A stretch of 64,000 nucleotides of DNA from assembly GCF_003597395.2 (NCBI RefSeq), contig NC_133776.1:33340642-33404641 (forward strand), read 5' to 3'. Made by a program: the position numbers and the translations under genes. This document shows, in pieces, positions 21,661 to 34,100 of this stretch; the stretch's first letter is position 1, and each line of letters opens with the position of its first letter. Origin of the DNA: Chelonoidis abingdonii (Eukaryota; Chordata; Testudines; Testudinidae). The notes beneath the pieces were generated by a model, which saw only the letters and a list, made by a program, of their open reading frames with translations, did no database searches and was not told the origin of the DNA.

Positions 21661-23632
21661 AAACGTGACCACCTCCTCCTTTGAAATTGAAATATAGTAA
21701 AATATGGACTATCTTCGAAGTGGAGAAGCTTTCACACCAAGTATGTACATAAAATAGTCCCAGAGCTTCCAACTGGTGGAGTCAGGCAGCCTGGAGAGTT
21801 CCTGGGTATGAAATCTGCAGCCTTCCCCCCCTCCCCTCCTCTCCGCCAACTTGATCAGCAAAGCCACAGATCATTGCATGTTTTATTTATAAATCCACAG
21901 TTTTGCCATAAGCCTGTTCTAAAAACAAAAACAACTTTGCTGTGTGCCCAGAGGGTTAATAAGCCCTGGTTCTGGAAGACCAGGGAGATTGTGGGTGAAA
22001 TGGAGAAACTCCAGCCCTCTTCCATTTAACTTGAGGTGCTTCAACTCAAGTGTCTGTGCAAATGGGTGGGGCAGTATTGCATGAGGAGAGAGGTAATAAG
22101 GACCCTGAACCATTTAGGACTTGTAAATTAAAATCCAATAACTTGCAACTTGGCAGTAGCCAGTGCCTCTGTATGCTCTTAATGCTTCCTCTGACCTACA
22201 GTATTCACCAAGTAGGCAGCTCCATTTTATACTGGCTTCACTGTTTGTGTCTCCAACACGTAGCTTCCCCCAGTAGTCCAGTTTTGACATGACAAAGGCA
22301 TGGGTGATGATAGCAAGGTCTGATGTAGGCAGAAATGGGTATCAAGCAACTTGATAAATACACTGTAACCTTTGTCTCTAGATCTCAGTGGCCTCATACA
22401 CATGGGACAGGAATGATGACAATTTCTGTAGTATCCCATGTGAGAACTCTCTGGCCTGAAGAACAATTGCTCATAACCACCCTTTGTGACTTCCCAGATA
22501 AAAATGAATGGAGCTGCTCAAGCCTCTTTATGCACCTCTGCTAGCAGGCAGTCAGCATCATCATAAGTCAGATCTAATAAATTGAGCAAATGACTGGCAC
22601 AGACATCTTGCTGGAAGAATATGAACACAAAACCAATACTTTGGGACAAAAGTCAGGTTTAAAACCTGCTTGATTAGAATCTAGGAAATTTGAAGGCTTA
22701 AACTGATAGTTTGGCATGATGATCTTTCCCAGTATTGGAATGTTCAGGTTAAAGTAATTGTCAAGATTGACAGCATCATGATATGATTGTCAAGCAGGGG
22801 CTATACAGTATCATCATTCCTCCATCAGGAATCTGGAATTTTAAGCTGAAATTAGTCAGATTCAATATGGCACTTTTGTGCCTGGTATCCTACTAGTCTC
22901 TTCTCTCACTTCATCTATCCCAGCTCACATGTAAACTATAGCAAATATATTTTACTATATTACCATATAATATAGCTAGTTTAAAAAAATATCCCCCTAG
23001 GAAGATTTTGAAATGAATTTGAGTTTTCATTTTGATTTTTGAAAACAACAACAAATTTTGAAGGTTCATTTCCACCCCCCTGACGTCCCTCCAGTAATTA
23101 ATGTTTGGGATTCTTTTTTTTTCTCTTCCACTATCTTTTCAGAGCATCTCTGATTTTGGAAAAGTTATAAGGGCAGAGTTATAGGAAAACTGAAATACTA
23201 TTATTAGTGCATGAACCCATCCTCTTTCTCTGTGTGTGCACCCTGATTTCCCACACAAAAAAAGGAACAACAGGAAGGGAGGGCTAGTTACTTGCCCTTT
23301 GTTTTAGGAGAATGTCCTCATCCTTTTTTGTTTTCCTTCTCTTGAGTTCCAAAGTCACTTGTATTTTATCCCAGATGTTTCTCACTCTCAGTTCCAACTA
23401 TGGTGGTTGCCACTGGTTCTGCCTCCATGTACCCCTCTACTGTACCGCTTCCACAAGTGTATATGACTAGGGCCAGTGCAGTCAAATCTGCAACCTCCCA
23501 GGCAGACTATAAGGGTTATCCATAAATTGCTATTTTGTTTAGGTCTATAGCTTGAGCCAATGCATAGCCCATGCTGTCAAGTGCTGGTCAGACATGCATT
23601 GCCACTTTTCTGTAAACTGCTGGTATTGGCTG
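21661..23632. other. Intronic stretch with possible ancient repeat
   Basis: The stretch 22030-22530 has the texture of an old LINE 3' region common in amniotes, but I cannot name it. The rest shows no exon and no transposon ends. Confidence 0.45.
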
Positions 23633-24778
23633 TTAAGCAAACTAAGCAGTCCTGGGATAAGAGAAAAGGGTCCTTTCATGGATCAGTAACTGGTTAAAAG
23701 GGTCTGAATAAATGGTCAGTTTCAGACTAGAAAGAGGTAAATAGCAGTGTCCCTGAAGACTCTGTACTGGGACCTGTGCTGTTCAACATATTCATAAATA
23801 ATCTTTAATAGGAGATAAACTGTTAAGTGGCAAAGTTTGCAGACAGTACTAAATTACTCAAGATAGTTAAGTTCAAAACTGACTCTGAAGAGTTACAAAG
23901 GGATTTCACAAAACTGAGTGACTGGGCAACAAAATGGCAGACGAAATTCAATGTTGATAAATGCAAAGTAATGCACATTGGAAAAAAATAACCCCTACTA
24001 TATATACAAAATGATGAGGTCTAAATTAGCTGTTACTGCTTAAAGAAAAAGATCTTGGAGTCGTAATCTAGAGTTCTCTGAAAACATCTGGAAACAGAAA
24101 TAGCTAATAGAATGTTAGGAATCTGCTGTTATATAAATCCATGGTATGCCCACACCTTGAATACTGTGCACGGTTCTGGTTGCTCCATCTCAAGTCAATT
24201 AGATTCTAGAATGAGTAAAGGTGCAGAAAAGGGCAGCAAAAATGATTAGGGGTATGGACCAGCTTTCGTATGAAGGGAGATTACAAAGACCTTCGTTTAG
24301 AAAAGAAATGACTAAGAAATGAGAGAGAAGTCTGTAAAATCATGAATGGGATGAAGAAAGTGAATAGGGAAGTATTATTATTCCTTCACATAGCACAAAG
24401 CAGGGGTCATCCAATGTAGTTAATAAGCAACAGGTTTAAAATAAACATAAGGAAGTACGTCTTCATACAATGCACAGTCAACCTGTGGAACTGCTTACCA
24501 GGGGATGTTGTGAAGGCCAAAAGTATACCTGGATTCAAAAAAAGAATTAGCTAAATGAATGGATAGGTGCATTGGTGGCTATTAGCCATGCAACCCCATC
24601 CTTTGGGTATCCCTAACCCTCTGCCAGCCAAATGCTGGGACTGGATAACGGGGGATGGATCACTTAATAAATGGCTCATTCTCTCTGAAGCGTCTGACAC
24701 TGGGCACTGCTGGAAGACAGGATACTGGGCTAGATGGACCATTGGTCTGACCCAGTATGGCCATTCTTATGATGTTCT
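23633..24778 (+). mobile_element. CR1 LINE, 3' portion
   Basis: It starts within ORF2 and contains the block around [19 protein letters not shown] near 23750, the FAD-like box near 23840 and the peptide KLSDWATKWQTKFNVDKCK near 23915. It ends with the CR1 3' region at about 24720-24778, including GACCCAGTATGGCCATTCTT. It is frameshifted throughout. It shares about 1 kb of sequence with the CR1 copy at 8.4-9.8 kb. Confidence 0.88.
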
Positions 24779-25221
24779 CCAAGATCCCCCACTGCTCTAA
24801 GACAGCACTTTTTATGGCCTTGTAGTCTGTGGCAGTGTCCTCACCCAGAATCTGAGTTGCAATAACAAACTGCTTGAGAATGGCTAAGTTTACCTTCGAT
24901 TAGTTTCCATTCTTGCTTTTTTGCTAAAAGAGGATTGGTATTTATAAGCAGCCCAGTTAGTGAGTGGGTGAAATGGTTGCTTGTGCCTGCTGGGCTGCAG
25001 ACCTCAGTTTGCTGCTTCTTTATCTATTGCAACAAAGTCTGTTAGGTTGCAGCCGCAACTTTTTGTTGGCCCACAGTCTGTGTGTGTTACTGTAAGTCTG
25101 TGGTCTGTTTGCTCTTGTTGCTGCAGTTGTTTTTCAGTTAACCATTTCAGGACATTTTTCATTTTCACTCTGTGCAGAGCATGTCTGCAAAACCCATTTC
25201 TTGTACCAAATATATCTATAG
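24779..25221. other. Intronic stretch, nothing recognised
   Basis: No gene, RNA or repeat ends could be seen. Confidence 0.5.
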
Positions 25222-25318
25222 GCTGAGACCCAAATCCTCAAAGGCATTTAGGCTTCTAGTTTCCATTGAAATCACTGAAAGTTAGGAGCCTAAATACCTT
25301 TGAGGATCCAGGCCTCAG
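25222..25318. repeat. Short palindromic repeat, copy 1
   Basis: Two arms of about 36 bp (from CTGAGACCCAAATCCTCAAA and, inverted, from CTGAGGCCTGGATCCTCAAA) flank a short centre. A second palindrome with the same ATTTAGGC core lies at 27100, so this is a dispersed family, probably an old MITE. Confidence 0.65.
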
Positions 25319-26010
25319 TGTCTCCCCATTCTCACCAGAGCACATAGAACCTCATTTATTGTCCAAATTTATCCTCTTCCCTGGGCTTGGCTTTATTTAT
25401 AAGTAAAACATAAACCTTATTCTAAGCTTTTTCCCTTTTTCATGGGCATTTGTAGAAGTTATTCTCTCCCAAGGTCACTGCCTATCAACCTTGTATTAAG
25501 GTTTGTGGCAGGTATGGCTCGTTAACTCAGAGTTTCTCTGCAGGGTTCAAACATTTGTTGTCATGGTGGATCAGCAGATTTCTGCTACCCTGTTACAATG
25601 AGGTTTTTTATTAATAAAATACATGTTTATATTCTGAATTATTGATCTGTTTGGCTAGGGGAAGGTTGTGAGGTAAGGGGGCTGATGAAGGGGTGGGAAG
25701 AAGAAAGGAAAGGGGAGAAAAGAGAGAGGGTAGTTGGAGGAAAGGAAAGATATCATTTGTGAGAAGATGGAACAAAGGATATGAAAAGATGAGATGTATG
25801 GTGGGCATGCAATGCATGGGTCAAGGCAGGAAGTTAACTCAAGCACCAGTCAATGAGGAAAATTCAGTAAAAAGAGTCAAGATGATGATACAAGCTGATG
25901 GGTTTTCAGTTGATTAAAATGACAGACAAGACTAGGAGATGGCAGGAGAACCTGGCCCTTTTACCTATGCTTCTGGGTTTTACAGGAATCGTTTCAGGCA
26001 CACTGTAGTA
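25319..26010. other. Intronic stretch, nothing recognised
   Basis: A purine-rich section (25690-25800) is the only compositional feature. Confidence 0.5.
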
Positions 26011-26198
26011 TGCCTCTACCCCGATATAACGCAACCCGATATAACACGAAGTCGGATATAATGCAATATAGCAGTGCTCTGAGGGGGCGGGGCTGCGCGC
26101 TCTGGCGGATCAAAGCAAGTTCGATATAACACGGTTTCACCTGTAATGCATTAAGATTTTTTGGCTCCCGAGGACAGGGTTATATTAGGGTAGAGGTG
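26011..26198. mobile_element. Tc1/mariner-type MITE with TA duplication
   Basis: The left end TGCCTCTACCCCGATATAAC and the complement of GTTATATTAGGGTAGAGGTG form the inverted termini. TA dinucleotides flank both sides (26009-26010 and 26199-26200), the mariner target site. The GATATAAC motif recurs several times inside. At 188 bp there is no coding capacity. Confidence 0.85.
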
Positions 26199-27099
26199 TA
26201 TTCACATTGAAAAAGTTATCTTTGTGACCAGTAGGGTTGGAAACATAACATAATCAGTGTTTAAATTCTGCAGAAACTGACGGACACCAGAGAAGAGGCA
26301 GAATGGCATTCTTGCTTATTCTGAATCTAGAATTGGTTGTAAAATATGTTAAAAAGCCCTCCCTAGCTCTTAATATATTTTTCCCATATCTATATGAGAT
26401 AGAAATACAAGAAATGATTAGCTCCCAGAGACAATTAAAAATTATTAGTTTCAAAATTCAATGTAAATGTTCCTTTAAAAGAAGTGTTCGTTTAATCATT
26501 CTCTTGTTATAAATGTTGCAATAACATTTTGTGGTGCACATCTTCATTAAATATTAGTTTAAATAGTTAAAAGAAGAGAAAAATTCAACCACAAGTTATT
26601 GAGCTTGATGTAGGAATCTCACTGGGTAAAATCCATCATCTGTTGTTCAGGAGCTCAGATGAGATGACCGAATAGCCTCTTTTGGTCTTAAAATCCATTA
26701 ATCTATAAAACAGACTATAGTAAATTTTTTAAAAAAGTCATCTTTACAGATTTGTGAACTCTTAAGGATAGGATATTTTTGTGTAAATATTTTTCTCTGC
26801 AATTGTTATCTCCCATGACCGTTTTCTGTTTTTATTAAAAAAAACATTTCATTTCATCTTCTGTAGGTAACAGACTTGATTTTAAGAGCAAGCCTAGCTT
26901 CCATTGATTGCAAATGGAGTTGTGGGTCCTGAAGTTCAGTCCCTACCTGTTTTATATATTTATCTAGCTTCTAATTACTTTCCACTCATCTCTGCATTTC
27001 AGCATGGTTATGGTATTCTGCCTTTCCACAATATGTGCCCTAGTTCACTCCTCGGACCCACCACCACCTTCTGAATTATTCAGGAGCTTTGATACCAAG
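26199..27099. other. Intronic stretch with a short CR1/L3-like 3' tail
   Basis: At about 26600-26707 the sequence ends in TTTTGGTCTTAAAATCCATT and AATCTAT, resembling the 3' end of old CR1/L3 LINEs. The rest is unassigned. Confidence 0.45.
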
Positions 27100-27198
27100 G
27101 GTAGGATTCACAGATGTATTTAGGCACCTAACTCCCATTAAAATCATCTAGAAATCAGTGGGTGTTAGGTATCTAAATACCTTTGTGAATCCCACCCC
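27100..27198. repeat. Short palindromic repeat, copy 2
   Basis: The arms starting GGTAGGATTCACAGATGTAT and ending ACCTTTGTGAATCCCACCCC are inverted repeats around a short centre. Core sequence TATTTAGGCACCTAA is shared with the palindrome at 25222. Confidence 0.65.
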
Positions 27199-27851
27199 AG
27201 GTTACCTAGACTGAGGGCACCACAGAGGCACGTATAGTTCTGGGAGCTTTTCTACAGTCTTACTATAAATTCAGAGATAGTCCAGGTAATTGAAGTGTGG
27301 GGGAAGGTCAGGCTGAAAGCTGTGAACTTGACTGTTCAACTATTGAACTCTGAGGGTGGCTTCTTAAAATAATTTGTCCTATACAGTTGCTTTCCAGCTG
27401 GGAAAGAAGAGGCTTCACTGAGAGAATAATTTTCATTCATTCAGTCCTATTTACTTTGTCTCTAGAAGTTGCTATGCTTCTGTCAGGCAACTTGTAAGGC
27501 CCATCAATTTTAATCATGCCAGTTGAAAGATGGTGAAGTTTTTCCATAATTTTCTCATCCTTGCACATAATGGACAGACATCTTCAAGATGTGTAGATAT
27601 GTAAGGAACTGACCAGGCAATCATCCAGGAGAGACATTTAAAGGAACAGCAGCTTTTAAACATTATTTTAAAGGAAATATATGTAGGACTTTAAGCTTAA
27701 AACAACCACAGGGTTCTTGCCTGTGGCAACATAAAGCATATATTCTAGAGCTGGAATTAATGGCATGGAAGACAGTTGTAACAGCAAATGGAGAAATGAA
27801 GATAACTCAGCAAAATTGTGTCTTGAATATGATGGTAGTTAGAGGCATTGG

Positions 27852-28175
27852 GCCCTGATCCTACAATGAGATGCTTCTAGGTGGACCCCTGTGTATCATG
27901 GATTCCCACTGAAGTCAGTGAGACTCTGCATGGGAGCAGTGGTCTGTCTGTGCACCTCTTATTGCAGGATTGAAACCATCAGTTGTAAGGTCTTCAAGGC
28001 AAGAACCATAGTTGCCTCTGTTTCATTGCACCTACATAGAGCCCCATTCAACTTCTGGGGTCAGCATACATGGTGTTCATTACAGGATTGGGACCTGTAT
28101 TTGTACAGGGCATTGTACAATATAGTTCTGATCCTCTCTGTGGTCAATGGGTCCTAACAAGTTGTAAATAAAAAT
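27852..28175. repeat. Unclassified interspersed repeat with inverted start
   Basis: CCTGATCCTACAATGA near 27855 pairs with TTATTGCAGGATTG near 27960, forming a loose palindrome. It is followed by a segment (TTGTACAGGGCATTGTACAA) that resembles a repeat common in reptile genomes. Related phrases occur near 33900 and 36010-36190. I cannot name it. Confidence 0.4.
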
Positions 28176-28598
28176 AGTATTTCTAGGCTATTCTTCACTG
28201 ACATTAGGAATGGACCTGCTGGTCAAAGCACCAAACAAGCTGCTAAGACCAGAGGATGATAGGCTCAGCTCTATAAATAAGAAAGATGAGCATATAATTC
28301 AAAGTTTAGAATTTGCTCAGAGCTGAGCAATTTAAGTCCAAATTTTTCAAACGTGTACATACAGGTAATATTGAGTATAAATTGATAGGACTATTTATGT
28401 GGATAAAATTACTGACACATTGCAAGGGTCTGCAGAAGTTAGAGAGTAGGATGTGAAGTCAGGCTATGGGACTGACTACAGTCAGAAAAATTATGATGAT
28501 GGGGACGCTTCAGAAGACAAACACGTGAGAGGATACCAAAGAAAGTAATGCAAATACAACCAAAATCAGTCTGACTCTGAGCTGACCACCAGCTAGAC

Positions 28599-31181
28599 CA
28601 GGGGTGGCCAGCCTGAGAAGGAGCCAGAATTTACCAGTGTATATTGCCAAAGAGCCACAGTAATATGTAATGATTATATATGTGTATATACACACACGCA
28701 CACACACAATCATTATATATGTTGACAATGTATATTTATTATACATTTATAATGTATAGTTAATGATAATAATTTAATCTTTTATGTAGTGGGACTTCAG
28801 GCAATCTTTGCTTTCAGCAATTCCCTTGAAGTTTGATTTGTGTTCGGTTGTGTTCACATACAGCAGTTCTCTTAAGTGGCTGTCCGTCAAAATGGATTGG
28901 TGCTTGGATTTCACATGTTTGAGTGTTGAGAAAACACTTACAAAGATAGGTTGAGACAAGCATCAATATTAATTTTAGGGCTGCACCTCTGACGTTGGGG
29001 TATTTATCTTTTGGTACAGATTTCCAGAAAGTAAGGGTCCCCTCTGTCTTCTGAAGAGATTTCAATCTGTCATATTCCAAAAGTTCTGTTGTTTCCATCT
29101 GGGATGTTGCTTTGTCGGTGACTAAAAGGGGCTTCAGACAGTCGGCTTCAACACTGAAAGGGTCAATCAGAAATCTGATTTTTGAGGCCTTTTCTGCTGC
29201 AAGTCTTGGAATCTTTCCTCAAAACTTTCCTTAAGACCTTTAATCACACTCATATCTAGTTGTAGTCCATTTCAGGGATTCTGCTGCCTTCTTTTGATCT
29301 GGCTTGAAGTTGTCACATTGAGGGAGAACTGACACACTTTCCCTCAAGCATTTGTCTGTGAAACAACTGAAGTTTGTTCATGAACACAAATACGCCTTGC
29401 ACTAGATCAGACAGCAACCGGAATTTTTCTTTTAAGTCCACATTTAGTTTATCCAAATGCAGCAGCATGTCTGCAAGAAATGCGAAGTCTAGAACCACCG
29501 AGGATCTGTATGCTCAGGTTGTATTCTATGCTTCTCCACCATAAACAATTGTACTGGTTCTAGGAGCTCGAAAATATGGGAAATAACTTTACCTTTTTTT
29601 AAAGCCATTGAACTGTGCAGTGAAATGGCAAATCGGCAGGGGAGTTATCTTCATCCAGTTCCTCGATTAGATTTTGAAATTGTCTGTGATTTGAGTGCAT
29701 TTGAGAGAATGAAATTCACAATGTGCAAGACAGGTTTCATGACATGATCAAATTTGAGATTTTTAGATACCAGTTGCTCCTGATGAATAATACAGTGAAG
29801 TGTCCAAAATTTGGAAAAGCTCTTGTCAGACTTACAAAGCCCTAGTAATCCATTCGCAGGTCCCTACAGGGACAGAGCCCCGTCTGTTACAATGGCAGTG
29901 ATTTTCTGTAAAGGCAAGTGGCTTTTCGCAACTACCAACATCAGCCACCTCCTTTAGATCTTGTCCATGAGTTCTGTCTTTTAGTGACACGATACTGAGG
30001 AGTTCTTCCCTTCATCAGACACAGTGTGGACAAATACCAATAATTAAGGTTTATCCTGAGCATGGCACAACTCATCCAAAGTGATGCTCAAATACTCTCG
30101 CTGCTGAAGTTGCAAGTGCAGTTGTGATTTGATGTCACTGTTCAGGTTGGAGATTCTGCATTCTCTTGTGTGGTGTGAAATTTGCAGGCCAGAAATTTTC
30201 AACTATAGAGTCTCGCTCTCTGGTGACAGGATTGAAATCACATCAGTGAGGCACATTTTTATAACCTTGCCTTCAGAGTAGGGCTTTTTTGCATGGGCTA
30301 TGTGTCAGGCCACATAATAGGAGGCTAACATTATAGTCGGCGATTGGTTCGCAAATCTGGTGAAGAACTGGGACTCTACATCTGTCTTTTCAAAGTTTTC
30401 AGTTTTAAAGTGCGGAGTTGAGAACCTTGTGGGAATTCTTGATCCATACGTGCATGGCTCAAAATGAAATGATGCTGTATGTTGAAGATTTGAACTGAGA
30501 GAGACATGTCTAGCAAAGAAGACACATGGCCTTACCGTTATGTTCTGTGAAAAAGTACTTATTCTCCTACTCCTGTTTTAGAAGCATAGATTTTCATCTC
30601 TGTATTTTCTTTTCTGTTCGCACTGGCCTTCCATTGTTAGGTAGTGTAAGAAAAATTTTGATTAAAAATTTCCACACCAGCTAGTCACTATGTGGTTTAT
30701 TCAAAGAAAAACTGGTGCTGAACCTCAGACTCTGTCCCAGGCCCTGCCCCCCACTCCACCCCTATCCCCAAGTCCCCACCTCTGCCCTGCCTCTTCCCTC
30801 CCCTGAGTGAGCTGTGTCCTCGCTCCTCCCCCACCCCCTGAGCCTCTTGTGAGTTGCAAAACAGCTGATCACGGGGGGCAGGAGGCATAGGGAGGGAGGA
30901 GGCTGCATACCCCGTCCTTTCTTTTCCCCCCTTCCCCTCCAGAGCCTCCTCAATGCTGCAAAACAGCTGATCACAGCAGGTGGGAGGGATGGGGGAGAGA
31001 AGAGGAGGTGCTGATTGGGGGACCCTCTGGCGGGCAGGAGGTGCTTGAGGGAGGGCTGATAGGGCGGCCCGTGGCTGCTGAGCACCCACCATTTTCCCCC
31101 AGAGTCATCTCCTAGCAGGAGCTACATATTGCCTTCTGAAGAACCGCATGCGGCTCCAGAGCCACAAGTTGCCCACCCCTG
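28599..31181 (-). mobile_element. hAT (Charlie-like) transposon, near full length, 2.58 kb
   Basis: The left end CAGGGGTGGCCAGCCTGAG and the complement of the right end TTGCCCACCCCTG form inverted termini. The flanking octamers AGCTAGAC (28591-28598) and AACCAGAC (31182-31189) match at 6 of 8, consistent with an 8-bp hAT target duplication. A decayed transposase is read on the minus strand. A TG/CA-rich simple repeat (28676-28710) lies near the left end, and a C-rich noncoding region (30720-31080) near the right end. Confidence 0.88.
28774..30400 (-). pseudogene. hAT transposase remnant (C-terminal dimerisation domain preserved)
   Basis: Minus-strand fragments in order are DLPFHCTVQWL near 29625, FLADMLLHLDKLNVDLKEKF near 29450 and FWKSVPKDKYPNVRGAALKL near 29000. 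STYLCK and, in another frame, FSTLKHVKSKHQSILTDSHL near 28900 complete the series. The last three form the hAT C-terminal dimerisation domain. The pattern resembles the Charlie/ZBED group from which host genes such as GTF2IRD2 took a domain. Frameshifts (for example within STYLCK/FSTLKH) and stops show it is not functional. The N-terminal BED finger was not identified. Confidence 0.75.
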
Positions 31182-31189
31182 AACCAGAC

Positions 31190-34100
31190 TGTGGGACTTC
31201 ATATGCAGGGACACGACCAGCAATGAAGGAACAAGCCATGGACAAGAATGAATGGTGACACTCTGCTGCTCCCTCTGTCTGAAAAGATGCTTCTTTTTTC
31301 CCCCTCTTTCTCATCCCAGAGCAAGTGTTTGCAGAATCTGGCCCTTAAACCAAAAAAAATTGATTTCTTTCAGTCTCTTGTGGTACTTCTGGTCTGCTTT
31401 CAAGAAATCTTAAGGCTTCCTGTTCTGAGGCTGTAGCAAGTTTTTGATGCAGCCTGGAACAAAAAGAATATTGCAACTTTTATAATTTGCATATACAGGC
31501 TTCACTATTTAGATTATACTGTAGATTGTAATGCTGTGACTGTTTAAATTGAATCGAAATGAATGGTAAATTATAAAACATGTCAGCATGAGTAAAAACT
31601 ATTCAAAAATCTTTAAAAGTAAGATGTGTGAGCTTTAAAAAGCTGGAGAGTATGATAGTGCTGCTCATTCTGCAGATTATGGTATGTCAGTTCTTTGTAA
31701 AATGTTTTATTGCAGTTAAAAGTGTTTCTTCATCAATTAGTTACTGTAGGACATCTATCTAGAGCATCTTTTTGGAATTCTAGCGAAGTATTTGAAGTGG
31801 GCTTGTTCTGAGTTTGATTGTTCATGTCTGGCACCGTCTCAAGTTTCCTCTGAATGGTAACAAAGACTGTAGAGTGTTGTTGGTACTGCTGTGAGAGGCA
31901 TGCTTCCTTAGTCCAGGTAAGAGAGAGAGTTTCTGTCTGCTGTATAAGCATTTTGCAGAAAGTGTTTGGTATTTTGAAACAGCTGCTGTTTTAAATTAAT
32001 AAAGAATTCCTAGCATATTAAATGTAAGACATTCCTGAAAGTTGCAAGCAGGAAAACTACAGTGTGTTGGGGGGAGGGGTAAAGAATTAGCCTAGTTTGT
32101 CATTTACATGTCTAAACAAATAGATTAAAATTTGGGAATTATTTTACCTCCTCTTTCCTTAACTCCGTTGTCAGAAGTAGTGCTGGCTAGTTAAAGCATT
32201 GAATGTGGAGTATTGAATGTGGCCTCATGCCATTAAAACTATCCAAAATGGTTATACCTATTTTAAATTGGTATAATGAACTTTGCCCTTTATGATCTAT
32301 ACTTAGTCAGTTATTTCTTTCAAAAAATGTTCAAAAGGAGAAAATCTTATTTTTAGATCCGTAGAAATATATCTTAAAAGTAGGTTAAGATGTATGTATT
32401 TTATTTCATGGTATTTCACTATAATAATTTTTATCTAGTACAATTCTCTTGAAGTATTTGTGCTTTGAAAATGTCAGCTGTATTCTAATGAAGCCAGGGT
32501 ATTGTTTGCTCATAAAGGAGCCAGTGCATTCCACTGCTTTATGGTTTATTATGAGGCACAGTGTGAGAGTGTGGGTGGCACCATTTGGTGTCTGCTTGTT
32601 GGGGTAGTAACTGCCATTATGCTAGGGTGTTTTGGGGGGGAGAGCGGAGGGGGGGGGAATCAGCAGGAAAATATAATAAATGAGATCTTGCCTAGATCTG
32701 AACAATGTAAGCAAAGACTTTACTATTGTATGTTCTCAAGAAATGGAGTGAGTATACTTGAGATACCCGGAATAAGTGTATATACTTAAGTAGCCTGAAG
32801 TATGAGCAGTAGTACTCTGTGGTTTTTTGTTTTTGTGTTTTTTTTCAAAACATATGTTACCAAGACCAATACTACATAACTGTTTTAATTTAGAGGGGAC
32901 TTTTTCTAATACTTCTACTTTGTCAAATAAAGTTGTAATGTGATCAGAATTATGAAGAGAATAATAATTAAATCCATGGAAGTAATCAACAAGATTTGAT
33001 TTAAAAAAAATGCCCAACAGACTTTGAGGTGGGAAACTCCTGATGAGGATTTGATTCAGAAAAAAAGAAACAGATGTTTCTCCTGTTACAATTGGGGTTA
33101 TTTCATTCAAAGTCTGCAGTAGCTGATGAGAGTGAGGAGGTAATAAATCTGGCTTAACCAGCTCATGTCTAAAGAAAACTTGTGGGAATTGAATTATTTT
33201 ATTTGATACTTTGCATTTTTAATTGCCTTGTAATATTGCGGAAACTTTGGTTTTCTTGTTGACTTTTTAAAAAATATCTGAGGGGTATATGATCTGGGAA
33301 TGAGTTAATATCTGCAAAAGTGGGTTTTTACTTCAGTTAAATCAAGTATAGGAAACTGACTTGGTAGAAATATTTCTGATTCAAATTCATTTTGTGCCCC
33401 AAATGACTGAATACTTGAGAAACTATCTACATATGTTAAAGCCAGCTAAAAATATAGATGTTATCTGAAGTTCAGTAGAAAAGCTTAACATGAAATTCAT
33501 ATGTAAAAGATTGAGCTATTTTAGGGGTTAATTGTTCTGTTTGCTTCCTAAATAAAGTATAGTGATTGACCTAGGGGGCCTACATGTGAGTAAGATCTAC
33601 AGCAATTAAAGTATTTTGTCTATGAAGAGGGAGTCAGTTAGTTGATAGCAATCAGTTAATAGGGTGGTAAAAGAGAGAGTGGTGGTTTTTAACTGACTTA
33701 TTTAAATATTTATGGAACTGCTGTGTTTGATACTCATTTTAAAATATATAATAGAGCATCAAAATTTGAAATAGTAGTTTGAATGGATCAAAGACTTGTT
33801 TGTGTCCTTGACAATTAATGCAGTTTTTTCTCTTGCTGTGTTATTTTAGTCCATTACCTTACATAATTTTAAGATTTATTGCTAGTCAGATGGAGAAGAC
33901 TTAGACCATGATCCTGCAACTGGTTTCATGTGGGAGGAGTACTACATGCAGCTCCATTGAAATATTGGGCCTTTGCATCAGATATTTTATCTGTAATGCT
34001 TCACAGTATTTTCATAATAACCTTAGGTTATTGAAATAATGCTTATCCTTATGTTGCACACTAAACTTGTTAGTGAGATCCAGTTGCAAGATCAGGACCA

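Noticed and set aside
28676..28715. TG/CA repeat considered as a regulatory Z-DNA element
   Set aside because: It is a short ordinary microsatellite inside a hAT transposon.
30697..31092. Minus-strand frames of 107-131 codons rich in proline and glycine
   Set aside because: They fall in the GC-rich noncoding end of the hAT element and resemble no protein family.
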